A stretch of 64,000 bases of DNA from Pontibacterium sp049603715. GTDB lineage: Bacteria; Pseudomonadota; Gammaproteobacteria; Pseudomonadales; Balneatricaceae. The translations under genes and the position numbers were made by a program. Shown piece by piece: positions 1-8,858 of this stretch. Position 1 is the stretch's first letter, and every line of letters begins with the position of its first letter. The notes below the pieces were generated by a model. It made no database searches. It saw nothing but the letters and a program-made list of their open reading frames with translations, and was not told where the DNA came from. The DNA lies in assembly GCA_049603715.1 (NCBI GenBank), contig JBMYSW010000012.1:1-64000 (forward strand), read 5' to 3'.

Positions 1-116
1 TGGTTTGGTTTCACCCTAAGCATAGCTTAGGGGTGAGGCGGACCATCTCATTAAGAACAAAGCTGCGCAGCTAGCGGTAACGCCAGCCTAACGCTTTAGC
101 ACTAAACGCCAGACAC
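1..116. other. Intergenic stretch with imperfect hairpin
   Basis: No gene is visible here. Positions 11-36 can fold as an imperfect hairpin (TCACCCTAAG, loop CATAG, CTTAGGGGTGA with one extra G). There is no T-run after it, so it is not a convincing terminator. It may belong to a gene outside the window. Confidence 0.4.
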
Positions 117-157
117 AAAAAAGCAGCATCAAGTAATCAACTGATGCTGCTTTTTTT
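117..157 (-). terminator. Rho-independent terminator of iolB
   Basis: A perfect 10-bp inverted repeat (AGCAGCATCA at 122-131, TGATGCTGCT at 142-151) has an A-run on its left and a T-run on its right, so it can work on both strands. It lies about 27 bases after the iolB stop and should end the iolR-iolB transcript. Confidence 0.85.
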
Positions 158-183
158 ATTGGCTAAGGCTTAATAAACAGATA

Positions 184-1002
184 TCAAGCCTTTGACTTAT
201 CCGCCTCAAGAATCCACTCGTGGTCTGGGTCATTATGGAAGACCCAATTACGCGATGGGCCCGCCATCACATTCAAGTAATAAGATTCGTAGCCGTGCGG
301 AACACCTACAGGGTGGTAGCCTTCAGGCACCATCACCACATCACCATTTTCTACGCTCATGGTTTCATCAAGTGAACGGTCATCGTTGTAGACACGCTGG
401 AATACAAACCCTTGCTCTGGGTTGATACGGTGGTAGTAAGTCTCTTCAAGCTGCGTTTCAAGCGGCGCGATATCACGGTCGTGTTTGTGCGGTGGGTAGC
501 TTGACCAGTTACCGCTTGGCGTCGCCACTTCACACACCAATAGCGACTCAGCTTCTAGGTTACCAAACAAAATATTGCAAACGTTTCGCTGGTTAGTGCC
601 TACGCCACGGTGCTCCATCTGACACATATCCGGAGTAATATGGCGGGCCTCAAACTTGCCCGTCGCTGGTGCTTGGCATACAGCTAACTCAACATCGGTT
701 TCAGCCGTCACTGTGTATTTATCCGCTGGCGGTACATATACGCTGTGAGGCGCTTTACCTTCAAAAACGCTCATACGCTCACCAATACTTTGGTAAGCGG
801 CTTTTTCTGTGGCGACACTCGCAATGCCTGTTACCAATACCAAGCAAGCCTCTTTATCGAGGGTTTGAGCAGAAACCGATTCGCCTTTGGCTAGTTTAAA
901 CACCTGAAAACCAACATATTCCCAGTTAGCTGACTCAGGGGTAATTTTTTGTATCTGGCCCTGCTCATTTGGCGTAGATACCTTTGACAACAAGTGCGAC
1001 AT
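184..1002 (-). CDS. iolB: 5-deoxy-glucuronate isomerase IolB
   Basis: IolB converts 5-deoxy-D-glucuronate, the product of IolD ring opening, into 5-dehydro-2-deoxy-D-gluconate in the cytoplasm. The 272-residue length fits the family. The protein is a bicupin; probable metal ligands in the C-terminal cupin are visible as H172 and H174 (motif PPHKHD) and the EETYYH stretch at 186-191. The gene is the last one before a strong terminator and lies 84 bases downstream of the RpiR regulator gene on the same strand, so the two are probably co-transcribed. It is separated from the rest of the iol genes by the transporter block, which is why sharing a repressor matters. No operator-like palindrome is visible directly upstream. 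Identification rests on extended similarity to known IolB proteins. Confidence 0.95.
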   Translation of the reverse strand: MSHLLSKVSTPNEQGQIQKITPESANWEYVGFQVFKLAKGESVSAQTLDKEACLVLVTGIASVATEKAAYQSIGERMSVFEGKAPHSVYVPPADKYTVTAETDVELAVCQAPATGKFEARHITPDMCQMEHRGVGTNQRNVCNILFGNLEAESLLVCEVATPSGNWSSYPPHKHDRDIAPLETQLEETYYHRINPEQGFVFQRVYNDDRSLDETMSVENGDVVMVPEGYHPVGVPHGYESYYLNVMAGPSRNWVFHNDPDHEWILEADKSKA

Positions 1003-1086
1003 AGCAACCTCTTACGAATTAAACTCACGCTTTTAGGAGTGTCGTTAAAGACGCAAGAGCCACTCGGCTCGCGACCTACGACGAAT

Positions 1087-1950
1087 TTATTCTTTTGATT
1101 TCTGTTCTGGTTCTTGGCCAGCCTGCTCAAGTCGGTAAGCCAAACTTATGGACAGCGACTGAGCCAAACACAAAGATGACGACAACGAACGAAACGAGTG
1201 CACCTCTGCCTCTTTAACCACCAAACAAACATCCGCCAGTGATGCTAACGGGCTGACTTGGCTGTCGGTAATGACAATAAGCGGAACGTTTCGCTCAGCA
1301 GCGGCACGCACCACGTCTTGCGTTTCTTTGGCATAAGGATGAAAGCTGATGGCAATCAACGCATCTTGCTGACACAAGGTACTCGCCTGCTCAGGATACA
1401 TTCCCCCTACACCGTCAATTAGGTAGGCACGGCGGTCCATGTGTCGCAATACATACGAAAAGTAGCTCGCCACAACAAATGCCCGTCGCACACCCACAAT
1501 ATGTGTTGTTTGCGCGTTGAGTAGGATATTCACCGCTTGCTCTAAGTCGCTCGGCGCAATGGATTCACGCAAATGCTCCAGTGCCGCAGTGTTTGCCTCA
1601 ACATACTCACCCAACAGGTGAATGGGTGTTTCACTGCCTTCGTCACCTAACTCTTCTCGGGCAATGCGAATACGCTCTTGATAGTTAGGCGATTCAGCCA
1701 CCAGCTTTTGCTGAAACAGGCGCTGCATTTCGCTAAAGCCACTGTAACCAAAGGCGTTGGCAAAGCGCACAAGTGTTGAAGGGTGCACTTCTGCGTCTTT
1801 CGCAATGACAGCAACCGTTCCAAATGCGATTTCGTTAGGGTTATCGAGTAAATAAGCGGCCACTTGTCGCAACCGCTTACTCAACGAGGGGTACTCATCA
1901 GTAATGGCTGCTTTGAGGTCTATTAGGGTATCTGGTGCTTTTTCTAGCAT
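1087..1950 (-). CDS. iolR: RpiR/MurR-family regulator, probable inositol repressor IolR
   Basis: A 287-residue protein with an N-terminal HTH_6 domain (about residues 10-85; the VHPSTLVRFANAFGYSGF recognition region is typical) and a C-terminal SIS sugar-phosphate-binding domain (about 130-260). Proteobacterial IolR proteins of this family repress inositol genes until a phosphorylated or keto intermediate accumulates. Location directly upstream of iolB and inside the iol locus supports that role. The sequence just upstream (2015-2028) carries a GGAA-N6-TTCG element, one base off the palindrome found at the ibpA promoter, which suggests autoregulation. The family assignment is firm. The IolR assignment is inference from context and operators. 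A second regulator (LacI type, 2625-3662) shares the locus and could hold part of the job. Confidence 0.85.
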   Translation of the reverse strand: MLEKAPDTLIDLKAAITDEYPSLSKRLRQVAAYLLDNPNEIAFGTVAVIAKDAEVHPSTLVRFANAFGYSGFSEMQRLFQQKLVAESPNYQERIRIAREELGDEGSETPIHLLGEYVEANTAALEHLRESIAPSDLEQAVNILLNAQTTHIVGVRRAFVVASYFSYVLRHMDRRAYLIDGVGGMYPEQASTLCQQDALIAISFHPYAKETQDVVRAAAERNVPLIVITDSQVSPLASLADVCLVVKEAEVHSFRSLSSSLCLAQSLSISLAYRLEQAGQEPEQKSKE

Positions 1951-2373
1951 TTCGCCGTCTCAATTTCTTTTTCTTGATTCAGCGTTTATTTATACCGTCA
2001 AATAGAACAAAAATGGAATAAATTTTCGATTTTCGTTTATTTAAGTTGCGATTAAGTTACGTTAACTGTAACCCGCATCTTCTCTACAAGATATCCCGCG
2101 TTTTCCGCGACTTACCCCCTCGTTAACAACGCAGGTGTAAACTCCCAACTGGCTTTCATGCCGTCTGCTTTTACCTAATCGAGCCAAAAAACCATATTGA
2201 ATGGAGTAAAAATTAACATAGAATAGAACAAAAACAAACAAATATTCCAATTTATAAATAAAATGATTTTTTCATTCTAAAATATTTGTGTTTACCGGTT
2301 CGCCGTCTTGCTATCCATGCCTGATTGCGACAAAATCGGGACAATAAACAACAAATAAACGTAAGATGACACC
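1951..2373. other. Regulatory intergenic region between iolR and DUF3329 gene
   Basis: This AT-rich 423-base stretch separates divergent genes. It contains the operator-like element at 2015-2028 and several A/T-rich relatives (ATAGAATAGAAC at 2218-2229, AATATTCCAA at 2241-2250, CATTCTAAAATATT at 2273-2286). No convincing coding region is present. Confidence 0.5.
2015..2028. promoter_or_regulatory. Putative IolR operator upstream of iolR
   Basis: GGAA at 2015-2018, six bases, then TTCG at 2025-2028. This differs by one base from the GGAA-N6-TTCC element described for RpiR-type IolR repressors. It lies 65 bases upstream of the iolR start codon. Confidence 0.5.
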
Positions 2374-2568
2374 ATGCGAGAGCAAGACAGAGATTTCTTT
2401 CAGCCCCTTTGGCGCCGAGTCGCCATTTTACTTGTGTGCTTTTGCTGGGCCGCATTTGAGTGGTTAACCAACGAGCCTTTTTGGGGAGTGTTAGCCACCG
2501 GCTTTACCGGTTATGCCTACTGGGCTTACTTTCATACCTTTGAACCAGAGCCAACAGAAGACAGCTAA
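2374..2568 (+). CDS. Small membrane protein, DUF3329-like
   Basis: A 64-residue protein with a charged N-terminus (MREQDRDFFQPLWRR), two hydrophobic segments (about 14-29 and 36-53) separated by a short loop with NEPFWG, and an acidic tail. The FF-PLW-R-A plus EPFWG pattern matches short DUF3329-type proteins that I recall from proteobacterial carbohydrate and inositol loci. Function is unknown. It ends 56 bases before the LacI gene on the same strand and could share its promoter. It should sit in the inner membrane. Confidence 0.65.
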   Translation: MREQDRDFFQPLWRRVAILLVCFCWAAFEWLTNEPFWGVLATGFTGYAYWAYFHTFEPEPTEDS

Positions 2569-2624
2569 GGCCTACACGCCAGTGCGCTTCTTGCACTGGC
2601 TGCCCCACTAAAGCCCCTCTTTAT

Positions 2625-3662
2625 ATGAAAAAACGCCCCACGATTCATGACGTAGCTGCCGCAGCGAATGTGAGTGTTGCCACCGTAGACCGTGTACTTA
2701 ATAAACGTACTAAAGTTCGGGAAGCAACAGCGCAACGTGTGCTATTGGCCGCCGATGAGGTTGGGTATCACGCCAGTGGGCTACTTAAACAGCGGCTTTC
2801 AGAAAGTCGCCCAGTTAAGCGCATCTATGTGCTGCTACAACGCAGCAATGACTTGTTTTATGCTCAAATTGGCGACGCGATTGAGCAGGTACTCAAACGC
2901 ATTGATCGATACCAGTTTGCGGTCACGTTAGAATACAGTGAAAGCATCTCGGCCGAAAAAACATCTCAGTCGATTTTGCGACACAAAGCCCATGCAGATG
3001 CCATGGTGGTGGTTGCGGTAGACCATCACCGCTCTCATGACGCTATTGAAGAAGTACGCAGCGCGGGTATACCCGTCATCTCATTGGTTTCTCCCTTATC
3101 ACCGCAAACCTGCTCGGGTCACATAGGTTTAGACCACCGAAAAGCAGGCCGAAGCGCGGCGTGGGCGATCACTCGATTGTGTAAAAAGCCCGGTAAAGTG
3201 GGCATTTTGCTCGGCACTCATCGTTACCTTAGCCAACAAACATCAGAAGATAGCTTTACTCGCTTTTTTAGAGAATCTGCCCCCCAGTTTCAGCTCATCG
3301 AGCCCATACTTAACCTTGATGAAGATGAACTCGCAGCCAAGGCATGCCAAAGCCTATTAAGTTCGCACCCAGATCTTGTGGGCTTATACAGTGCTGGCGG
3401 CGGTGTAAACGGCATTATTAATACGCTAAAGCAGTTTAACTTTGACCATAATGAGCGCCCCGTGGTGATTTGTAACGAGAACACCCTTCATACGCGGGCA
3501 GGCCTACAAGCAGGCTGGATTGACCTAGTAATTGCTACTCCAGTGCAGCAAATTGCGAATGAGCTTTACCCCATGCTTACCGACTTACTCTCCTTTCCCC
3601 CTCAAGCACAGACCCATGTGATTGAGTTGGCTGCCGAGCTTTATATTAAAGAAAACCTTTAA
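2625..3662 (+). CDS. LacI-family transcriptional regulator
   Basis: The 345-residue protein begins with a classic LacI helix-turn-helix (TIHDVAAAANVSVATVDRVL, residues 6-25) followed by a periplasmic-binding-protein-like effector domain (about 65-340) of the type that also occurs in sugar ABC systems. The ATVDRVLN hinge variant is typical of the subgroup linked to ribose/inositol-type importers. The gene lies tail to tail with the inositol importer operon (iatP ends at 3864), so the importer or the iol genes are likely targets. The ligand cannot be deduced. The start ATG at 2625 has only a weak ribosome-binding site, so it may be translationally coupled to the small gene upstream. Confidence 0.85.
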   Translation: MKKRPTIHDVAAAANVSVATVDRVLNKRTKVREATAQRVLLAADEVGYHASGLLKQRLSESRPVKRIYVLLQRSNDLFYAQIGDAIEQVLKRIDRYQFAVTLEYSESISAEKTSQSILRHKAHADAMVVVAVDHHRSHDAIEEVRSAGIPVISLVSPLSPQTCSGHIGLDHRKAGRSAAWAITRLCKKPGKVGILLGTHRYLSQQTSEDSFTRFFRESAPQFQLIEPILNLDEDELAAKACQSLLSSHPDLVGLYSAGGGVNGIINTLKQFNFDHNERPVVICNENTLHTRAGLQAGWIDLVIATPVQQIANELYPMLTDLLSFPPQAQTHVIELAAELYIKENL

Positions 3663-3773
3663 CCCTGTCGCTTTTAACTCTATGGAAAGCTTTGAGCATA
3701 GGCTGCTCCTAACTTCAAACCTGCCTCTAATTACCCGCGCTTTCTATAGCCCGTGACCACAAAAAATTTAGAC

Positions 3774-3806
3774 AAAAAAAGAGCCTAAGCGATCCCACTT
3801 AGGCTC
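3774..3806 (-). terminator. Terminator of the ibpA-iatA-iatP operon
   Basis: Perfect 9-bp stem (GAGCCTAAG at 3781-3789, CTTAGGCTC at 3798-3806). On the minus strand it is followed by seven Ts (A-run at 3774-3780). Confidence 0.9.
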
Positions 3807-3863
3807 TTGTAACACGTTAGCACTGAGCTACTCGTAGCCGCAGCGCTGTTAGGTGAATCGCAA

Positions 3864-4910
3864 TTAAGTGCTCTTCTTCCCTTTATTCTGACGATGTTGG
3901 TCAACGACCACAGCCACCACGATGATGCAGCCCTTAATGATGTCTTGGTAGTAAGCATCGACACGCAGGAAGGTAAAGCCCGACAGCATAACACCCAAGA
4001 TCAATGCACCAATCACCGTACCTGTAATACGGCCACGACCACCCGATAGTGATACACCGCCAATTACTGCTGCGGCGATTGCGTCAAGCTCGTACATCAA
4101 ACCCATACCCGCTTGTGCGGTTTGGATACGTGCGATTGCCACAAGACCCGCCAAACCCGCAAGCAAACCTGCAATGGTGTAAACCTTGATTAGGTGGGTT
4201 TCGATATTAATACCCGATACACGTGCCGCTTGTGGGTTTGCACCAATCGCGTAGGTGAACTTACCAAAGCGGGTGTAGCGCATCAGAATATGGAAGATAA
4301 CTGCCACCGCGATAAACACGATAACCGGCATCCAGCGACCAAAGCCATTACCCAAGAACGCAAAGCTCTCAGTAAAGCCAGATACAGGGCTGCCATCGGT
4401 GTACCAACGCGCAATTCCACGTGCAGATACCATCATACCCAAGGTTGCAATAAACGGTGGGATCTTAGTTCTAGCAATTAACCAGCCGTTAATAAAACCA
4501 GCACCTGCACCCACAATTAAGCCAACTGTAATCGGCACAATAAAAGGTAGGTCCGCCAATGACGGGTGAATCAGCTTCGGCCAATCTCCATCTTGCGCAA
4601 AGGTTGCGGCAATCATGGCGGTCATGGCGACCACAGAACCTGAGGATAGATCGATACCACCGGTGATAATCACCTGGGTTACACCGACGGCAATAATACC
4701 GATAACGGATACTTGAAGAATGATGATTTGCAAACGGCTCGCGTTTGCCAAAAAGCTTTTGCCTACCAACATCCAGCCAAGGATTTCAAAGAATACCGAA
4801 ATACCAATCAATACCAGCAAAATACTCAGCTCTGGCGGCATCTTCTTAGAAGGAGTAGCTAGATCAGGTTTATTATTTAACATATTGGGGGTGCTTGTTG
4901 TCGTTGTCAT
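3864..4910 (-). CDS. iatP: Inositol/ribose-type ABC transporter permease
   Basis: A 348-residue membrane protein of the BPD_transp_2 family with about ten hydrophobic segments. It carries the family hallmark ITGGIDLSSGSVVA (about residues 102-115) and the later GGVSLSGGRG loop. It forms the channel of a ribose/inositol importer together with the neighbouring ATPase and binding protein. In the operon it is third and last, 31 bases after iatA, the same order as Caulobacter ibpA-iatA-iatP. Substrate assignment to myo-inositol is inferred from the surrounding catabolic genes, because the family also takes ribose, xylose and other sugars. Confidence 0.88.
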   Translation of the reverse strand: MTTTTSTPNMLNNKPDLATPSKKMPPELSILLVLIGISVFFEILGWMLVGKSFLANASRLQIIILQVSVIGIIAVGVTQVIITGGIDLSSGSVVAMTAMIAATFAQDGDWPKLIHPSLADLPFIVPITVGLIVGAGAGFINGWLIARTKIPPFIATLGMMVSARGIARWYTDGSPVSGFTESFAFLGNGFGRWMPVIVFIAVAVIFHILMRYTRFGKFTYAIGANPQAARVSGINIETHLIKVYTIAGLLAGLAGLVAIARIQTAQAGMGLMYELDAIAAAVIGGVSLSGGRGRITGTVIGALILGVMLSGFTFLRVDAYYQDIIKGCIIVVAVVVDQHRQNKGKKST

Positions 4911-4941
4911 TATTTTGAGCCTCGTCTTCGCAAGGGAATTA

Positions 4942-6489
4942 TTATTGTGCAGCTAAATTCATAATGGTGACCTGGTCAGCCTGTTCACGATCGACGATAC
5001 CCGTCACGTGACCTTCATGCATAACCAAAACGCGATCACTCATACCTAACACTTCAGGTAATTCTGATGAGATCATAATGACGGCCACACCTTTGTGTGC
5101 AAGCTGTGTCACCAAACTATGAATCTCTGACTTCGCACCTACGTCAATACCACGTGTTGGCTCGTCCAAAATCAGAATTTTAGGGTTAGTAAGTAACCAG
5201 CGACCCACCAGCACTTTTTGTTGGTTACCACCCGAAAGGTTTTCAATGACCTCGTTCATCGACGGAGTTTTTACCCTTAGGGTTTGGCTCAACTCAACAC
5301 TGGCCTTGTCTAGCTCGCCTTGCGATACAAAACCGTACTTCACGAAGTTATCGTGCAGCACAGCCGATTGAATGTTTTCTTGAATGTCCAGCGGCAAGAA
5401 ACAGCCCGTTTCTTTGCGGTCTTCGGTCAAAAACGCCATATTGTGCTTAATAGCCACTTCTGGGCTAGAAATGTTCACTTCTTCGCCAAAAATGGTAATG
5501 GTGCCACTGTCGGCTGGCTCCACGCCAAACAACGCTTCGGCTACATTGGAACGACCCGACCCCACCAAACCTGCAAAGCCTAAAATCTCGCCAGCTCGCA
5601 CATCAAAAGACACATCGTTAAAGACACCCTTTTTAGTTAGGCCTTTAACCGACAACACCACATCGCCAATTTCCACTTCTTCCTTAGGGAACATCTGAGA
5701 AATTTCGCGACCAACCATCATTTGAATGATGTCATCACGGGTTACATCTTTTGATAAACAGGTATCAATGTACTGGCCATCACGAAATACGCTGAACTCG
5801 TCTGCAATTTCGAATAGCTCGTTCATTTTGTGGGTAATGTAAACAATGCCGATACCACGCTCGCGCAAGTCGCGAATGATGCGGAACAAGTGTTCAACTT
5901 CTGTTTCAGTAATGGCTGAGGTTGGCTCATCCATAATCAAAACATCTGAGTTAAACGACACCGCTTTAGCGATTTCGACCATTTGACGGTTGGCAACCGA
6001 TAAGTCACTCACCTCAGCCATAGGGTCAAGATCGATACTTAAACGGTCGAACAACTCTTGCGTCATCCGGCGCATTTCTTCGTGATCAATCAAACCAAAG
6101 CGGTTGGTTGGCTCACGACGAATCCAGATGTTTTCTGCTACTGTCATTGGGTTCATTAACAGTAGTTCTTGGTGAATCATTGCGATACCCGCGTGCTGTG
6201 CCGCCAATGGGTTGGGCAGTTTAACCGCCTCACCACGCAAGCGAACTTCACCGCGGTCGGGCTGATAAATGCCCGCAATGATTTTCATAAGGGTGGACTT
6301 CCCTGCGCCGTTCTCACCCATCAAAGCGTGAACGGTACCTGGGCGTATGCGCAGCTGGACATTGTCCAGCGCGACTACCCCAGGAAACTCCTTGCGAACA
6401 TCGGCTACTTCGAGCACGTATTCGTAGGCTGCAGGCTGCGGAGCAACACGCGCCATAGACGCAGACTCCACTTCTTGTGCTTGGTTCAT
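4942..6489 (-). CDS. iatA: Inositol/ribose-type ABC transporter ATP-binding protein, two NBDs
   Basis: A 515-residue fused double ATPase. The first nucleotide-binding domain has Walker A GENGAGKST and Walker B LIMDEPTSA. The second has a degenerate Walker A (GLVGSGRSN), an intact signature LSGGNQQK and Walker B LILDEPTRGID. This asymmetry is normal for the RbsA/IatA/MglA class. It energises import through the IatP channel at the inner face of the membrane. The gene sits 51 bases after ibpA and 31 bases before iatP. Length matches the family (about 500 residues). Confidence 0.92.
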   Translation of the reverse strand: MNQAQEVESASMARVAPQPAAYEYVLEVADVRKEFPGVVALDNVQLRIRPGTVHALMGENGAGKSTLMKIIAGIYQPDRGEVRLRGEAVKLPNPLAAQHAGIAMIHQELLLMNPMTVAENIWIRREPTNRFGLIDHEEMRRMTQELFDRLSIDLDPMAEVSDLSVANRQMVEIAKAVSFNSDVLIMDEPTSAITETEVEHLFRIIRDLRERGIGIVYITHKMNELFEIADEFSVFRDGQYIDTCLSKDVTRDDIIQMMVGREISQMFPKEEVEIGDVVLSVKGLTKKGVFNDVSFDVRAGEILGFAGLVGSGRSNVAEALFGVEPADSGTITIFGEEVNISSPEVAIKHNMAFLTEDRKETGCFLPLDIQENIQSAVLHDNFVKYGFVSQGELDKASVELSQTLRVKTPSMNEVIENLSGGNQQKVLVGRWLLTNPKILILDEPTRGIDVGAKSEIHSLVTQLAHKGVAVIMISSELPEVLGMSDRVLVMHEGHVTGIVDREQADQVTIMNLAAQ

Positions 6490-6540
6490 AACGGTATTCC
6501 TCCGCGAATCCTGACTAGGGGTGCTCTTAACGAGCGGTGA

Positions 6541-7473
6541 TTACTTCAAGTATTGATCAACGTTAGCAGGGGTAACCAACTCAAATGGAACCCATACTTT
6601 ACGATCTACTTTTTCACCCTTAGCAAGACGGATCGCTGCATCTACAGCACCTTCACCTTGGCCTACTGCGCTTTGGTAAACGGTCACATCCAAATCACCT
6701 ACTTTCATTGCTGCAAGTGCATCAGGTGTTGCATCAATACCCGCAACAACCACGTCTTCCATGGCGATACCTGCAGCGCGCAATGCTTGAATTGCACCCA
6801 ACGCCATTTCGTCGTTGTTTGCGATAACAGCATCAAATTCAACGCCTGCGGCCAACCAGTTGGTCATCAAGTCGTTACCTTTAGTACGTGACCATTCAGC
6901 AGTTTGCTCTTCAATCACTTTAAGACCAGAACACTCAGGTGTTGCGATCACATCGTGAATATCTTTGGTACGCATAATAGCGGCTTGGTTAGACAACTGC
7001 CCCATCATTACAACCACATCACCTTTACCACCTAGTAGACGACAAACTTCTTGAGTTTGGTAAGTACCCGACTCAATTTCGTTAGACGCCACGAACGCTT
7101 GGTTAGAAGGCAATGTATCGATGTTAATTGGCTGACGGTTTACGTAAATAAGTGGAATGCCAGCAGCGGCTGCGTCGTTAGACATAGAAACCGTCGCATC
7201 AGTATCCACTGGGTTTACGATAATGGCATCAACACCAGAAGCAATAAAGTTTTGGATTTGGTTTAGCTGAGTACCTACTTCGTCTTTACCGTCTTCAATC
7301 TGGACATCTACACCACGGCGAACCGCTTCGGTTTCGATACCATTTCGCAAGAAGGTTAGGAAGTTGTCGTCAAACAACGCCATAGACACACCGATACGAA
7401 GATCGGCAGCAGAAACACTAGTAGATAGAACAGCGGAGGTGAGCGCAGTTAAAGCAAGTTTTTTCAACTTCAT
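6541..7473 (-). CDS. ibpA: Periplasmic inositol/sugar-binding protein
   Basis: A 310-residue periplasmic-binding protein of the Peripla_BP_4 type. It has a Sec signal peptide (MKLKKLALTALTSAVLSTSVSA, cleavage expected after residue 22-23), then the mature LRIGVSMALFDDNF start and the GVDAIIVNPVDTDA segment typical of ribose/inositol binders. It captures the substrate and delivers it to IatP-IatA. It is first in the operon, as expected for the most abundant component. Its promoter region carries the best GGAA-N6-TTCC palindrome in the window, just downstream of a TTGACA element. Inositol specificity is inferred from context. Confidence 0.9.
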   Translation of the reverse strand: MKLKKLALTALTSAVLSTSVSAADLRIGVSMALFDDNFLTFLRNGIETEAVRRGVDVQIEDGKDEVGTQLNQIQNFIASGVDAIIVNPVDTDATVSMSNDAAAAGIPLIYVNRQPINIDTLPSNQAFVASNEIESGTYQTQEVCRLLGGKGDVVVMMGQLSNQAAIMRTKDIHDVIATPECSGLKVIEEQTAEWSRTKGNDLMTNWLAAGVEFDAVIANNDEMALGAIQALRAAGIAMEDVVVAGIDATPDALAAMKVGDLDVTVYQSAVGQGEGAVDAAIRLAKGEKVDRKVWVPFELVTPANVDQYLK

Positions 7474-7682
7474 TTTTATTATCCTCGAATGTTGAACGTC
7501 CGGTTGCGTTCGATTTTTTATTGTTTGCCCGGAACCTACTTAGCAAGCTTTCGCTATCCCAACCTTGATGACACCTCCTCAAAGCTCCCACAGGAAGGTG
7601 TATCTCTTGGTCGGCCTGTTGCAGGTCGATGCTCAATTTCGGGTCTAAAAGAAAAAGGTTCATTCCATGAAAGACCACCAAT

Positions 7683-7696
7683 GGAACATATATTCC
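7683..7696. promoter_or_regulatory. Putative IolR operator at the ibpA promoter
   Basis: GGAACATATATTCC fits GGAA-N6-TTCC exactly. A TTCC (7664-7667) pairs in orientation with GGAA at 7683-7686, giving a possible second half-site. The element covers the expected transcription start of the minus-strand promoter. Confidence 0.65.
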
Positions 7697-7725
7697 AATT
7701 TGCCCATCCAAATGAAATTTGTCAA
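7697..7725 (-). promoter_or_regulatory. Candidate promoter of ibpA-iatA-iatP
   Basis: On the minus strand a perfect -35 (TTGACA, plus-strand 7720-7725) is followed after 17 bases by a weak -10 (CAAATT). The palindromic operator begins right after it, an arrangement that suits repression. Confidence 0.45.
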
Positions 7726-7901
7726 GCACCAAATTCACGAAAATTTTGACGCAAGGCTTTCCTATCGACCGCACGTAAGGGCAGCAAGCCTCACGTTAGC
7801 CTTTAGTTGGAGCTTAACAGACAAGCCCCTAAGCATACCTCAACAAACCGAGGCGAAATGATAGTTTTTGATAGTTTGTGAAGTAATAAACCTCATCGTC
7901 A

Positions 7902-7931
7902 TTGACGCTTTTTTTCGCCCAGCTCTAGTAT
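7902..7931 (+). promoter_or_regulatory. Candidate promoter of the iolI-iolH-iolG operon
   Basis: TTGACG at 7902-7907, an 18-base spacer, then TAGTAT at 7926-7931. It lies 78 bases before the first start codon. No GGAA-N6-TTCC element overlaps it, so regulation may act from the shared divergent region. Confidence 0.4.
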
Positions 7932-8009
7932 CCAACGCAGACCAACTAACAATAACAAAGGCGATTTGGCCTCATTGGCCCCCTTCGCCTAGCGATAGAG
8001 AGAAAAAAA

Positions 8010-8819
8010 ATGACAGCTAAACTTCGCTTTGGCCTTAACCATATGGTTTGCCCTTCCCTTACTCCCATGCAGGTTTTAGACGCCGCTGCATCCATTGGCA
8101 TTGACGCCGTAGAGCTGCGTAACGACGTCGGCGAAAACAGCATCACCGACCTAGAAACCGCCAAGGCTGTGGGAGCAAAAGCCAAAGAACTTGGCATCGA
8201 AATTCGCAGTATTAACGCCCTTTACCCCTTTAACGTTTGGAACGAAGAGCGCGAAGCACAAGCCGAAAAGCTGGCTCAACTGGCGCAAGCCTGTGGCGCA
8301 ACTGGCCTTGTTTCTTGTCCACTAAACGACGGTAGCGAAGTAGATCGTGCCAGCTTAGAAGCTGCACTGACTGGCCTTGATAAAGTCCTAAGCAAGTACG
8401 ACCTCAAAGGCTTTATCGAGCCACTGGGCTTCCCAATTTCATCGTTGCGCCTAAAGGCCGAAGCACTGGCTGCCATTGATGCAACCGGAACAGCAGACCG
8501 CTTCTCACTCGTTCACGACACCTTCCACCACCGTGGCGCGGGCGAAACTGGTTTGTTCCCTGCACGCACCGGCCTTGTTCACGTTTCGGGCTTAGAGGAC
8601 AGCGAAATCACCTTTAACGACATGCTAGACGGTCACCGCGTCTTTGTTGGACCAAACGATCGTCTAGGCAATGTCGACCAACTTAAGGCTCTTTTAGAAC
8701 AAGGCTATGACGATTTGGTGTCATTTGAGCCCTTCGCAGAAGAAGTCTGGAACCTAGAAGACCCAATCGCGGCATTAAAAGAGAGCATGGATTACATCCA
8801 AACCTCACTCAACGCCTAA
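8010..8819 (+). CDS. TIM-barrel sugar isomerase/epimerase, IolI-like (inosose isomerase)
   Basis: A 269-residue xylose-isomerase-like TIM barrel (AP_endonuc_2 family). Visible family features are the N-terminal NHMVCPSLTP strand, VELRNDVG, GFIEPLGFP (metal-binding Glu), LVHDTFHHRG (metal-binding His/Asp) and the final SFEPFAEEVW Glu. Length and context suggest 2-keto-myo-inositol isomerase (IolI), which interconverts inosose isomers so that other inositol stereoisomers enter the pathway. Hydroxypyruvate isomerase-like or other epimerase activity is the alternative. It is the first gene of a plus-strand operon with iolH and iolG. The start ATG has a GAGAG ribosome-binding site. Confidence 0.7.
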   Translation: MTAKLRFGLNHMVCPSLTPMQVLDAAASIGIDAVELRNDVGENSITDLETAKAVGAKAKELGIEIRSINALYPFNVWNEEREAQAEKLAQLAQACGATGLVSCPLNDGSEVDRASLEAALTGLDKVLSKYDLKGFIEPLGFPISSLRLKAEALAAIDATGTADRFSLVHDTFHHRGAGETGLFPARTGLVHVSGLEDSEITFNDMLDGHRVFVGPNDRLGNVDQLKALLEQGYDDLVSFEPFAEEVWNLEDPIAALKESMDYIQTSLNA

Positions 8820-8858
8820 CGCGCAAAGACAATTGCAAACACCTGAAAGGAGAAGGCT

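Larger units (their letters stand above)
7474..8009. other. Divergent control region between ibpA and iolI-like gene
   Basis: This 536-base region separates the importer operon (minus) from the iolI-iolH-iolG operon (plus). It holds the operator at 7683-7696, a minus-strand promoter candidate (7697-7725) and a plus-strand promoter candidate (7902-7931). A long leader on the ibpA side (about 215 bases) has no recognised riboswitch. The short open frames here look like noise. Confidence 0.6.

Noticed and set aside
2062..2455. Short minus-strand frames upstream of iolR
   Set aside because: One covers only AT-rich regulatory DNA and the other overlaps the DUF3329 gene. Neither has a ribosome-binding site.
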